DNA of 64,000 nucleotides, taken from the NCBI RefSeq assembly GCF_004331645.1, contig NZ_SJSK01000008.1, positions 124,001-188,000 of the forward strand. The letters run 5' to 3'. Below, piece after piece: positions 1 to 7,803 of the stretch. The notes under the pieces are model-generated. The model was not told the DNA's origin, searched no databases, and was given only the letters and a program-made list of their open reading frames with translations. Numbering within the stretch: the first letter of the stretch is position 1; each line of letters opens with the position of its first letter. Source of the stretch: Pedobacter frigiditerrae. Lineage in GTDB: Bacteria > Bacteroidota > Bacteroidia > Sphingobacteriales > Sphingobacteriaceae. The position numbers were made by a program, and so were the translations under genes.

Positions 1-176
1 CCCGTTTTGATATTGTTCCAGAAGGCACTGGAAATAAAGTAACTTGGACGATGAGTGGCGAAAATGATTTAATGGGTAAATGGATGGGGGTTTTTATGAG
101 TATGGATAGTATGATTGGGAAAGACTTTGAAGATGGTTTAAAATTCTTAAAAGAGAAATCTGAAACAGGAAATTAA
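1..176 (+). CDS. SRPBCC/polyketide-cyclase-like protein, C-terminal end (partial)
   Basis: This is the 3' end of a gene that begins before the window. The open frame uses codons starting at position 3 and stops with TAA at 174-176. About 57 residues are visible, with the pattern TWTMSGEN then KWMG and MIGKDFEDGLKFLK. That pattern is typical of the last strand and long C-terminal helix of SRPBCC (START-like, polyketide cyclase) proteins, which bind hydrophobic ligands in a helix-grip fold. The gene is followed after 16 bases by a strong terminator. The specific ligand and role cannot be read from this fragment. Confidence 0.6.
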   Translation, partial: RFDIVPEGTGNKVTWTMSGENDLMGKWMGVFMSMDSMIGKDFEDGLKFLKEKSETGN

Positions 177-192
177 CCAATAATAACATAAG

Positions 193-227
193 AAAAAGCC
201 TTGTTGAGAAATCAGCAAGGCTTTTTT
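193..227 (+). terminator. Rho-independent terminator after the SRPBCC gene
   Basis: A 15-bp stem (AAAAAGCCTTGTTGA pairing with TCAGCAAGGCTTTTT, one G-T wobble) closes on a GAAA tetraloop and ends in a T run. It lies 17 bases after the stop codon at 176 and separates that gene from the two-component operon. Confidence 0.85.
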
Positions 228-344
228 ATTCATTTTTATAATTATAAAAACCAAAATGTCCTTTTTGTGTTAAAAAACAGTTGATATCTTATGAAATCAC
301 TTATAACATTTTAATTTTTAGCATTTTTTTGAATATTTGCGACA

Positions 345-1022
345 ATGAATTTATTGCTAGTAGAAGATGAGCCGAATGTTGTTTCAGTAATTTCTCGTGG
401 TTTAACTGAAGAAGGATTTAGTGTTAGTGTTGCTCCTGATGGCTTGATTGGTGAAAAAATGGTCAAAACCAATCATTTCGACTTGATTATTTTAGATATC
501 ATACTTCCTGGCATAAATGGTTTAGAACTTTGTAAAATCATTAAAAAAGAAAAACCTACAACGCCAATAATTATGCTTACTGCCTTGGGCACTACTGAAA
601 ACGTTGTTAATGGTTTAGATAATGGTGCTGATGATTACCTCATCAAACCTTTTAAATTCGCTGAACTTTTTGCTCGTATTAGAATGTTGCTCAGACGATA
701 CAATGGAGCTAGTGCTAACGACCACATCATAAACATTGCCGATTTACAAATCAATCTATCTGCTAAAACTGTAAAAAGGGCCAGCTCAGAGATTATATTA
801 ACAGCTACAGAATATAGACTCCTAGAATTTATGGCCAAGAATAAATCTAAAATCTTATCTCGTATTGATATCTTAGAAAATGTTTGGGACATAGATTTTA
901 ACCTTGGCACTAACGTAGTTGATGTTTATGTAAATTATCTTCGCAAAAAAGTTGACAGAATAGGTTCCCAGAAATTAATTCATACCGCCATCGGGCTTGG
1001 CTATGTTCTAAAAGAAGCTTAA
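345..1022 (+). CDS. OmpR/CusR-type response regulator
   Basis: The 225-residue protein has an N-terminal receiver domain (about 1-115) with acidic residues E7 and D8, phosphoacceptor D51 in LIILDIILPG, and the switch lysine in LIKPF near residue 101. A winged-helix Trans_reg_C DNA-binding domain follows (about 130-223, ending GLGYVLKEA). It should bind promoter DNA when phosphorylated by the kinase encoded next. The stop and the kinase start overlap as TAATG, so the two are translationally coupled. The order receiver then OmpR-type output resembles CusR/CopR-like regulators of Bacteroidota, but the signal cannot be deduced. An imperfect -7-like box lies very close to the start codon. Confidence 0.92.
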   Translation: MNLLLVEDEPNVVSVISRGLTEEGFSVSVAPDGLIGEKMVKTNHFDLIILDIILPGINGLELCKIIKKEKPTTPIIMLTALGTTENVVNGLDNGADDYLIKPFKFAELFARIRMLLRRYNGASANDHIINIADLQINLSAKTVKRASSEIILTATEYRLLEFMAKNKSKILSRIDILENVWDIDFNLGTNVVDVYVNYLRKKVDRIGSQKLIHTAIGLGYVLKEA

Positions 1023-2374
1023 TGAATATTGCTAAAAAAATCACTCTTCTCTTTGCTATTCTTTCTGCAATAATAATTTCTTTATTAAGTGGATTTGTTT
1101 GGTATTTCTCTAACGAATTTGCTTTCGAGGATTTCTATAAAAGGTTAGAAGCCAGGGTTAACATTACGGCACAAATTAGGCTTTCTGAAGATAAAAGTGA
1201 TAATATTTACGCCAAGGTTCGTAATCAGTATTTAGAGCGGTTACCCGATGAAAAAGAATTCGTAATTGAGAAAAGAGAGCTTGATAAAAATACCATAAAC
1301 TCAGATTTACCAGAAGGTTTTTTTAACACCATTAATGCTGGAAAAGTAGCTAGACATAGAAAAGAAAACCAGTTTTATGCAGGTAAATCCTTTATTAGCA
1401 ATCAAAAGACTTATATTATTATCGTATCTGCCAATGACCCAGTAGGTTTTAGGGAATTAAAAGATTTACAAAAAATTTTAATAGCAGGCTTTTTCTTATC
1501 GGTGGTTCTTTCTTTCGTTGTCGGTTGGAAATTTTCAAACTATATGCTTAATCCTTTAAGGAATGTAATTAAAAGCGTGAAAAAAATAAAGGCCGAAAAT
1601 CTCCATTTAAGATTAGATGTAAAACAGGGAACTGATGAAATGTCTCAGCTAGCGCAAACATTTAATAACATGTTGAATAGGCTAGAAACAGCTTTCGAAA
1701 CGCAGAATAATTTCATCAGTAATGCATCACACGAGTTAAGAACACCTTTAACAATAATTAGTGGAGAGGTAGAATTAGCAATGAGGGCTGAAACTGACAT
1801 AAAAAAACAGCAAAAAGCACTAACTAAAATAAAAGATGAGGCCGAAAGATTAGAACATATTTTAACCAGTTTACTAGGCTTAGCTCAATCGGGTTTTAAT
1901 GGAAAAAATCAACCATGGGAACAGGTAAGAGTAGATGAATTGATTTGGGAAGTGCAGCAAACAGTTAATCAGGTACATCCAGAAAGTAAAATTGAAGTTG
2001 ATTTTAGCATATTGCCCGAAGATGAAAGCTTAATTACCATTAAAGCGAATAAAAACCTGCTCAAGCTTGCAATAACAAACATTGTAAGTAATGCCTGTAA
2101 ATATTCAAATAACAAAACTGTATTTATAACGCTATTAAGCAAACTCAATGTAATATCCATTGCAGTTAAGGATCAAGGTATCGGAATTCCACAAGGCGAT
2201 GTACAGCATGTTTTCGAGCCCTTTTACAGAGCTTCAAATACATCGCAATTTAAAGGCTATGGTGTGGGTTTGCCCTTATCCCTAAATATTATACGTTTGC
2301 ACAGAGGCAGTATAGGCGTTAGTTCCCAAGAACAAATAGGCACCGAAATTAAAGTTTTGTTGCCCCTCAAATAA
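1022..2374 (+). CDS. HAMP-containing sensor histidine kinase
   Basis: The 450-residue membrane kinase is the partner of the upstream regulator, with a one-base overlap. TM1 spans about residues 7-29, a periplasmic sensor of roughly 120 residues follows, and TM2 spans about 152-172. A HAMP linker (about 172-225) leads to a HisKA helix with the phosphorylated H237 in NASHELRTPL. The HATPase_c domain carries the N box (NIVSNACKYSNN), the G1 box (DQGIGIP) and the G2 box (GYGVGLPLS). All catalytic boxes are intact. The periplasmic domain has no motif I recognise, so the stimulus is unknown. The UspA-like and bestrophin genes downstream lie on the same strand and could be regulated with it, but a gap of about 115 bases separates them. 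Confidence 0.93.
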   Translation: MNIAKKITLLFAILSAIIISLLSGFVWYFSNEFAFEDFYKRLEARVNITAQIRLSEDKSDNIYAKVRNQYLERLPDEKEFVIEKRELDKNTINSDLPEGFFNTINAGKVARHRKENQFYAGKSFISNQKTYIIIVSANDPVGFRELKDLQKILIAGFFLSVVLSFVVGWKFSNYMLNPLRNVIKSVKKIKAENLHLRLDVKQGTDEMSQLAQTFNNMLNRLETAFETQNNFISNASHELRTPLTIISGEVELAMRAETDIKKQQKALTKIKDEAERLEHILTSLLGLAQSGFNGKNQPWEQVRVDELIWEVQQTVNQVHPESKIEVDFSILPEDESLITIKANKNLLKLAITNIVSNACKYSNNKTVFITLLSKLNVISIAVKDQGIGIPQGDVQHVFEPFYRASNTSQFKGYGVGLPLSLNIIRLHRGSIGVSSQEQIGTEIKVLLPLK

Positions 2375-2490
2375 TTATAGGATTTTTTTTAAATTCTAAT
2401 CTCATTCTAATCTCCTTCTTATTTCGCTATAATATCATAGCCCTAAACTTGTATTAATTATTTAATCAATCATTAAAAACAAGAAGAGCT

Positions 2491-2988
2491 ATGAAAACTA
2501 TTTTAATACCAACAGACTTTAATGCAGAGCGTGTAAAAATTATTGATGCTTTGGTTTTAACTAACAAACCCCAAAACATAAATATAATTTTCATGCATGC
2601 CTTTGGCCTATCAGATTCAATTTCAGATATGTTAATGTTAAGTCGTAGAAGCAAGGATTACGAAAACATAAGCGATGACTTTTACACACAGCTAGAAATC
2701 TACAGACAGAAATACACAAATCATATTCAATCTATTGAGATAGAATACTTTTACGGTAATACAGTAGCGGCCTTTAAAAATTTTATAGATGGTGTTAATG
2801 CAGATTGTATTGCCTACCCTAAAGATTACAATTTCGATAAAATAAACAAATACAGTATTAACCCTAAGACGTTAACCAAACGTTGCGGTTGCGAGGTAAT
2901 TGAATTAGATGTTCACGAATTCTCTAAAGAAGAAAAATTATTTGACACAAAGATGCCTCAAGAAAACATCAAAGTTTTAAGTGCTTAA
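2491..2988 (+). CDS. UspA-like (universal stress protein fold) protein
   Basis: The 165-residue soluble protein begins MKTILIPTDFNAERVK, the first strand and loop typical of universal stress proteins. The later segment ADCIAYPKDYNF sits where USP proteins have the segment leading to the ATP-binding G-2x-G-9x-G motif. That glycine motif is not present, so ATP binding is doubtful. It is followed 24 bases later by the bestrophin-like gene, so the two may be co-transcribed. This is a divergent USP-fold assignment; the role is unknown. Confidence 0.6.
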   Translation: MKTILIPTDFNAERVKIIDALVLTNKPQNINIIFMHAFGLSDSISDMLMLSRRSKDYENISDDFYTQLEIYRQKYTNHIQSIEIEYFYGNTVAAFKNFIDGVNADCIAYPKDYNFDKINKYSINPKTLTKRCGCEVIELDVHEFSKEEKLFDTKMPQENIKVLSA

Positions 2989-3012
2989 TTATAAACCTTT
3001 ATCCATTTTATC

Positions 3013-3939
3013 ATGCTATTACGAAATAACATTCCCCTCACTTATATTTTTGGAAAAATCAAAAAAGAGCTCTTTTTTGTAATTGCTTATTCATTAGGTA
3101 TTGTAGTTCTTTATGAAAATTTCCATGTAACCAGAATCTCTATTCCTCTTGCTGTTCCTGCTTTATTAGGCACAGTAATATCTTTACTATTGGCATTTAG
3201 ATCTAACCAAGCTTATGACCGATGGTGGGAAGCGAGAATAATTTGGGGCGCCATTGTTAACGATTCGAGAACAATCTCAAGACAAATTCTATCTTTTGTT
3301 GAGAATCCATACGAATTAGAAGAAGTAGAGAAATTTAAATATCGATTCATTAAAAGGCAAATTGCATGGTGCAATGCATTAAGTCAATCCCTAAGAGGAT
3401 TTAGCGCTCATAAAGGTTTAGAACGTTATTTAGATAAGAACGAACTGGTATTCATTAAAAACCAACGTAATGTAATGGTCGCTTTATTAGAATTACATGC
3501 AATGGACCTTAAAAAAGCTTTAAACGAGGGTTGGATCAACAAATATCAACAGATAGAAATTGACAAAACAATCACTGCCTTATGTAACCATATGGGTGGG
3601 TCTGAGCGCATTAAAAACACAATATTCCCAGTTACCTATAGCAAGTACATCAATATGTCTATTCATTTATTTATTGTGCTGTTACCCTTTGGCTTAATCG
3701 AATACTTTGGCTATATGGAAGTGCCATTAGTTATCGCGCTTGCCGCATTCTTTTTGCTCGTAGAAAAAATGGCTGTTCATTTACAAGACCCCTTTGAAAA
3801 TAAGCCTACAGATACACCAACTACAACTATTTGCAGGAATATTGAAAAAGATTTATGCCAAATGTTAGACGACAATAAATTATTTGAAGACATGCCACAT
3901 GTAGAAAAAGCAAGCATTGGCTCTTACTATATTTTATAG
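3013..3939 (+). CDS. Bestrophin-family (RFP-TM/UPF0187) ion channel protein
   Basis: The 308-residue integral membrane protein has hydrophobic helices near residues 18-40, 45-62, 212-230 and 233-250. The hallmark region LLAFRSNQAYDRWWEARIIWG lies near residue 58-78 and matches the RSN-x-AYDRWWEAR signature of bacterial bestrophins. The C-terminal DPFENKPTDTP segment corresponds to the conserved DPF-N-D motif. Bacterial bestrophins such as KpBest form pentameric channels; ion selectivity here cannot be read. It follows the UspA-like gene closely and ends in a strong terminator. Confidence 0.92.
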   Translation: MLLRNNIPLTYIFGKIKKELFFVIAYSLGIVVLYENFHVTRISIPLAVPALLGTVISLLLAFRSNQAYDRWWEARIIWGAIVNDSRTISRQILSFVENPYELEEVEKFKYRFIKRQIAWCNALSQSLRGFSAHKGLERYLDKNELVFIKNQRNVMVALLELHAMDLKKALNEGWINKYQQIEIDKTITALCNHMGGSERIKNTIFPVTYSKYINMSIHLFIVLLPFGLIEYFGYMEVPLVIALAAFFLLVEKMAVHLQDPFENKPTDTPTTTICRNIEKDLCQMLDDNKLFEDMPHVEKASIGSYYIL

Positions 3940-3959
3940 AATTTAATAACCAAGTATCT

Positions 3960-3999
3960 AAGCCTCTTTCAATAACATATTGGAAGGGGCTTTATTTTT
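3960..3999 (+). terminator. Terminator after the bestrophin gene
   Basis: A 15-bp stem (AAGCCTCTTTCAATA with TATTGGAAGGGGCTT, two G-T wobbles) with a 3-base loop is followed by TTATTTTT. It sits 20 bases after the stop codon at 3939. Confidence 0.8.
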
Positions 4000-4355
4000 C
4001 ACATATCCCATTCTGTAATTGACATGGCTAGAAATAATGTAATTAATATGTATATACAACAATAAATAATTGGAAGTTCAAATTTCTTGCTTCCATTAAA
4101 GTTATCCTGCTTTTTTAAAGTCTTTTTTAAGCTTTGCTTCACAAAAAGCATAACACTTCAGGTCTATTTACTAAAACTTATGCTAGCAAAACCACTCATA
4201 GTTGCACAATCCCAGCATTTTAAACATGGTTGTAATGGAAAGCCCGCAGGCGCGGTACGAGACGAGGACTTGGAATGCAAAACGGGAATGATGGAGCCAA
4301 AAAGTACTGCAATTGTTTTTCAAAAAATATTGTATGAGGAAGATTGGGTTTAATA
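4000..4355. other. Intergenic stretch with a GC-richer conserved-looking element
   Basis: An open frame of 88 codons runs from 4087 to 4353 on the plus strand, but its first half is ordinary AT-rich spacer. The second half, about 4200-4340, is visibly GC-richer than its surroundings (for example AGCCCGCAGGCGCGGTACGA at about 4241-4260) and ends near CAATTGTTTTTCAAAAAA. No protein family is recognisable in the frame, and no start signal is convincing. The block looks like a discrete element embedded in spacer: a small RNA, a repeat copy, or the decayed end of a gene. I do not call it a gene. Confidence 0.3.
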
Positions 4356-4394
4356 AAAAGACCCTTCAAGTTAATTCTTGAAGGGTCTTTATTT
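4356..4394. terminator. Bidirectional terminator downstream of gyrB
   Basis: A 14-bp perfect stem (AAAGACCCTTCAAG with CTTGAAGGGTCTTT) with a TTAATT loop has A/T runs on both sides, so it can act on both strands. It lies 28 bases beyond the gyrB stop codon and ends gyrB transcription on the minus strand. Confidence 0.8.
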
Positions 4395-4421
4395 CGCTTT
4401 CAGCTTTAGACTTTCAGCTTT

Positions 4422-6380
4422 CTATGCATCTATCTTAGCATATTTTGCATTACGCTCAATAAACTCTCTACGTGGCGCAACTTCGTCGCCCATTAACATA
4501 GAGAAAGTATGATCACATTCCGCAGCATTTTCTATTGTTGCTTTTAACAAAGTACGTCTAGCTGGATCTAGCGTGGTATCCCACAATTGCTCTGCATTCA
4601 TCTCACCCAAACCTTTATAACGTTGTATGTGAACGCTTTCTTCTTTACCTGCACCTTTTAAACGTTGTACAGCCTGATCACGTTGAACGTCATTCCAGCA
4701 ATATTCAAACTCTTTACCTTTTTTAACTTGATAAAGTGGTGGTGCAGCAATGTAAACGTAACCAGCTTCAATTAATGCTTTCATGTAACGAAAGAAGAAT
4801 GTTAAAATCAACGTAGTAATGTGCGACCCGTCGATATCAGCATCCGTCATGATTACAATTTTGTGGTAACGAAGTTTCGTGATATTTAAGGCTTTATCGT
4901 CTTCAGGTGTTCCAATACTTACACCTAATGCAGTAAACATATTTTTAATCTCGTCATTCTCGTAGATTTTGTGCTCCATTGCTTTTTCCACGTTCAGGAT
5001 TTTTCCTTTTAATGGTAGAATAGCTTGGAAATTACGATCACGACCTTGCTTAGCAGTTCCACCTGCAGAATCTCCCTCTACAAGGTATAACTCACATTTT
5101 TCTGGATCGCTATCAGAACAATCGGCAAGTTTCCCTGGTAAACCAGAACCGCCCATTACACTTTTTCGCTGAACCATTTCACGAGCCTTACGAGCTGCTG
5201 CTCTAGCCGTTGCAGCCAAAATAACCTTGTTAACGATCATTCTAGCTTCTTTTGGATATTCTTCTAAGTAAATGCCCAAAGCCTCGCCTACTGCAATGTC
5301 TACAGCTCCCATTACCTCGCTATTGCCTAGCTTGGTTTTAGTTTGACCTTCAAATTGTGGCTCCTGAACTTTCACGGAAACCACAGCTGTTAAACCTTCT
5401 CTAAAGTCGTCTCCAGTGATTTCGAACTTTACATTCTTAAGCAAGCCTGATTTTTCAGCATAAGCTTTTAAAGTACGTGTTAAACCACGTCTAAAACCAG
5501 CAATGTGCGTTCCACCTTCGTGGGTATTGATATTGTTTACGTAAGAGTGAACATTTTCGGAGTAGCTATCATTATACTGCATTGCTAGCTCAACCGGAAT
5601 ACCATTTTTAATTCCCTCTACATAAATTGGCTCAGGAATTAATGAAGGACGAGTTCCATCTAAAAACTGAACAAATTCTTTTAATCCACCCTCAGACTTA
5701 AAAACTTCGGTTAAAAATGTACCATCAGCTAATGTTTCACGCTCATCAACCAATGTTAAGCTAATCCCTTTATTTAAGAATGATAGCTCACGTAAACGAG
5801 AAGCTAAAGTATCGAAACGATATTCTGTTGTTTGAGTAAAAATTGTAGCATCTGGACTAAATGTTACGATTGTACCACGTTTTTCAGTAGTCCCAATTTT
5901 TTTAACATCATATAAAGGTTTACCTATATTATATTCTTGTACCCAAACTTCACCTTCACGATGAACTTCAGCTCTCAAGTGCGTAGATAAAGCGTTAACG
6001 CAACTTACACCAACGCCATGCAGGCCACCAGAAACTTTATAGGTGTCTTTATCAAATTTACCACCAGCGTGTAAAACCGTCATTACGATTTCTAATGCTG
6101 ATTTATTTTCTTTCTTATTTATTCCGGTTGGAATACCGCGACCATTATCTTCTACCCTAATCGAATTATCTTTTAGAATATTCACATAAATTGTATCTGC
6201 GTGACCAGCCAATGCCTCATCTATCGAGTTATCTACAACTTCATAAACCAGGTGGTGCAAACCTTTAATTCCGGTATCACCGATATACATCGAAGGACGC
6301 TTACGAACAGCCTCTAAACCTTCTAAAACCTGTATATTATCGGCTCCATAATTTGAGTTTGGATCTTTTTCTTCGCTCAT
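4422..6380 (-). CDS. gyrB: DNA gyrase subunit B
   Basis: The ATPase subunit of type II topoisomerase gyrase forms GyrA2GyrB2 and introduces negative supercoils. The GHKL ATPase domain shows EVVDNSIDEALAG, DNGRGIP and GGLHGVGVSCVNALS. The TOPRIM domain shows LYLVEGDSAGGTAKQGRDR and IMTDADIDGSHI, and the C-terminal domain shows QRYKGLGEMN. I place the start at 6380 (MSEEKDPN, 652 residues) rather than at the upstream ATG at 6407. A perfect -7 box on the minus strand at 6412-6405 would put the transcript start downstream of 6407. The length is that of the short GyrB form, without the insertion seen in enterobacteria. GyrA is not in the window. Confidence 0.97.
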   Translation of the reverse strand: MSEEKDPNSNYGADNIQVLEGLEAVRKRPSMYIGDTGIKGLHHLVYEVVDNSIDEALAGHADTIYVNILKDNSIRVEDNGRGIPTGINKKENKSALEIVMTVLHAGGKFDKDTYKVSGGLHGVGVSCVNALSTHLRAEVHREGEVWVQEYNIGKPLYDVKKIGTTEKRGTIVTFSPDATIFTQTTEYRFDTLASRLRELSFLNKGISLTLVDERETLADGTFLTEVFKSEGGLKEFVQFLDGTRPSLIPEPIYVEGIKNGIPVELAMQYNDSYSENVHSYVNNINTHEGGTHIAGFRRGLTRTLKAYAEKSGLLKNVKFEITGDDFREGLTAVVSVKVQEPQFEGQTKTKLGNSEVMGAVDIAVGEALGIYLEEYPKEARMIVNKVILAATARAAARKAREMVQRKSVMGGSGLPGKLADCSDSDPEKCELYLVEGDSAGGTAKQGRDRNFQAILPLKGKILNVEKAMEHKIYENDEIKNMFTALGVSIGTPEDDKALNITKLRYHKIVIMTDADIDGSHITTLILTFFFRYMKALIEAGYVYIAAPPLYQVKKGKEFEYCWNDVQRDQAVQRLKGAGKEESVHIQRYKGLGEMNAEQLWDTTLDPARRTLLKATIENAAECDHTFSMLMGDEVAPRREFIERNAKYAKIDA

Positions 6381-6404
6381 AATTTCATTTAATACATAAA
6401 GAAT

Positions 6405-6447
6405 CAAAAATAACCATTTTTTACCACTTAAGCCACATTGTGGATAA
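6405..6447 (-). promoter_or_regulatory. gyrB promoter -7 box with an adjacent DnaA box
   Basis: On the minus strand TATTTTTG (6412-6405) matches the Bacteroidota -7 consensus TAnnTTTG exactly, and predicts a short leader before the ATG at 6380. Just upstream, 6447-6439 reads TTATCCACA on the minus strand, a perfect DnaA-box sequence. It sits in the small palindrome CCACATTGTGG. No further DnaA-box cluster was seen, so this is not proposed as an origin. Confidence 0.6.
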
Positions 6448-6519
6448 CTATTTGAGTGTTGAAATCATCTGTTTTTCGATTAAAAAACACCTATTTTTAG
6501 GATAGTCCATTTTGATTTT

Positions 6520-6527
6520 TATATTTG
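6520..6527 (+). promoter_or_regulatory. Promoter -7 box for the OmpH-like gene
   Basis: TATATTTG matches TAnnTTTG exactly and ends 20 bases before the ATG at 6548. The T-rich block at 6494-6498 is at about the spacing expected for a -33 element. Confidence 0.55.
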
Positions 6528-6547
6528 CTAAAATTTAATAAAACAGA

Positions 6548-7150
6548 ATGAAGATAACTACATTAAAAGTAAGCAGTTTAGCTACTGCAATAGCAATAGT
6601 TTCGGTACTGTCTGCTTGTGGAAATAAGGATACAAAAACTGATGCAACAGCTGCAAAAACATCTAGTGCAACTGTGGCTGCTGATGAGAAAATCGTTTAC
6701 GTTAACTCTGACTCATTGTTAACTAAATACGAATATGCTAAAGACATTAAAGCTAAAATGGAAACTAAAGGCAAAGCAGCTGAAGCCGACCTAGCAGCAA
6801 AAGGCCAAGCTTTCCAACGTGAAGTACAAGCTTACCAAGCACAAGCCAATACTTTACCTGCTGACCAAAGAGCTGCAACCGAGCAAAGGTTACAACGTAA
6901 AGACCAAGAGTTAAAGGCTTATCAGCAAAACGCTGGTGCAGCTTTGCAAAACGAAAATGCCAAAGAACAAGAAGCGCTTTACAACAAAATTGCTGATTAT
7001 TTGAAAACCTATTCGAAATCTAAAGGCTATAAAATGGTGTTAACTTATTCAAAAGGTAACAGTGCTATTTTATTTGCTGATGAAACTTTAGATGTAACTA
7101 CTCCGGTACTCGTTGGCTTAAATGAAGCTTATTTAAAAGACAAGAAATAG
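6548..7150 (+). CDS. OmpH/Skp-family lipoprotein
   Basis: The 200-residue protein has a signal peptide and a lipobox ending LSAC, with the lipidated cysteine at residue 24. The mature part starts with KIVYVNSDSLLTKYEYAKDI, the typical OmpH/Skp first strand. A long helical region rich in Ala, Gln and Lys (about 70-145) forms the tentacle coiled coil, and a C-terminal strand region (YKMVLTYSKGNSAILFAD) completes the fold. Skp-family proteins are periplasmic holdase chaperones for outer-membrane proteins. This one is likely membrane-anchored rather than soluble. It stands alone between gyrB (divergent) and its own terminator. Confidence 0.88.
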   Translation: MKITTLKVSSLATAIAIVSVLSACGNKDTKTDATAAKTSSATVAADEKIVYVNSDSLLTKYEYAKDIKAKMETKGKAAEADLAAKGQAFQREVQAYQAQANTLPADQRAATEQRLQRKDQELKAYQQNAGAALQNENAKEQEALYNKIADYLKTYSKSKGYKMVLTYSKGNSAILFADETLDVTTPVLVGLNEAYLKDKK

Positions 7151-7192
7151 TTAACAGTTGCTAGTTGGCAGTTAAAAAATTGAAATATTAAG

Positions 7193-7218
7193 ATGCTCCA
7201 ATTCGGAGCATTTTTTTT
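7193..7218 (+). terminator. Terminator after the OmpH-like gene
   Basis: ATGCTCC pairs with GGAGCAT over a 5-base loop and runs straight into a T run of about eight bases. Confidence 0.75.
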
Positions 7219-7234
7219 GTCCTAAAGAATAATT

Positions 7235-7713
7235 ATGGAAAACAAACAACACGAAAAATTTATGCGAATTGCCATTCGCTTATCTGAGCAAAATGTACTT
7301 CAAAGCATAGGTGGCCCATTTGGTGCTGTTGTAGTAAAGGATGGAAAAGTTATTGCAAAAAGCGGCAACAAAGTAACGACCAGCAATGACCCAACTGCAC
7401 ATGCAGAGGTATCTGCAATTAGACTTGCTTGCAAGAAATTGAAAACATTCGATTTAAGTGGGACTGTGATTTATACAAGTTGCGAGCCTTGCCCAATGTG
7501 TTTAGGTGCAATTTACTGGAGTAGAATTGAAACTATTTATTACGGGAATACAAAAGCGGACGCAGCCGCAATTAACTTCGATGATAATTTATCTATGACG
7601 AATTAGATAAGCCCATGAACAAGCGCCAATTGCCAATTAAGCAATTATTAAGAGATGAATCTTTACAGGCTTTTAAGCTTTGGGAACAATCGCCAATGAA
7701 GATTGATTATTAA
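7235..7713 (+). pseudogene. Guanine-deaminase-type nucleoside deaminase, frameshifted near the 3' end
   Basis: The intact frame (7235-7606, 123 residues) carries the zinc deaminase signature: H56-A-E58 in TAHAEVSA and C86/C89 in SCEPCPMC, plus YWSRIETIYYG. It stops early after FDDNLSMTN. In the -1 frame the expected continuation is present: DELDKPMNKRQLPIKQLLRD followed by FKLWEQ and ending MKIDY with TAA at 7711-7713. That is the normal C-terminal tail of this family. One missing T in the TTT run at 7588-7590 explains the shift. In guanine deaminase (GuaD) the C-terminal segment contributes to the active-site region, so the truncated product may be impaired. Either a real pseudogene or a homopolymer sequencing error. 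Confidence 0.82.
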
Positions 7714-7723
7714 GGCGAACATT

Positions 7724-7770
7724 AAAGCCACAGATTCGTAGATTAAATCTCTAAACCTGTGGCTTAATTT
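7724..7770. terminator. Bidirectional terminator between convergent genes
   Basis: AAGCCACAG pairs with CTGTGGCTT, with an inner GATT/AATC pairing and T-rich or A-rich flanks. It lies between the deaminase gene and the convergent thioredoxin-domain gene. Confidence 0.7.
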
Positions 7771-7803
7771 TAGAAAATGGTCACTCTTAGCCATTCGAGA
7801 ACT

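Noticed and set aside
4087..4353. 88-codon open frame on the plus strand
   Set aside because: No recognisable family, no credible start signal, and the first half is ordinary spacer. I treat only the GC-richer block 4200-4340 as an element.
6439..6447. Replication origin at the gyrB promoter
   Set aside because: Only one DnaA box is seen, with no AT-rich unwinding region, dnaA, rpmH or dnaN nearby.
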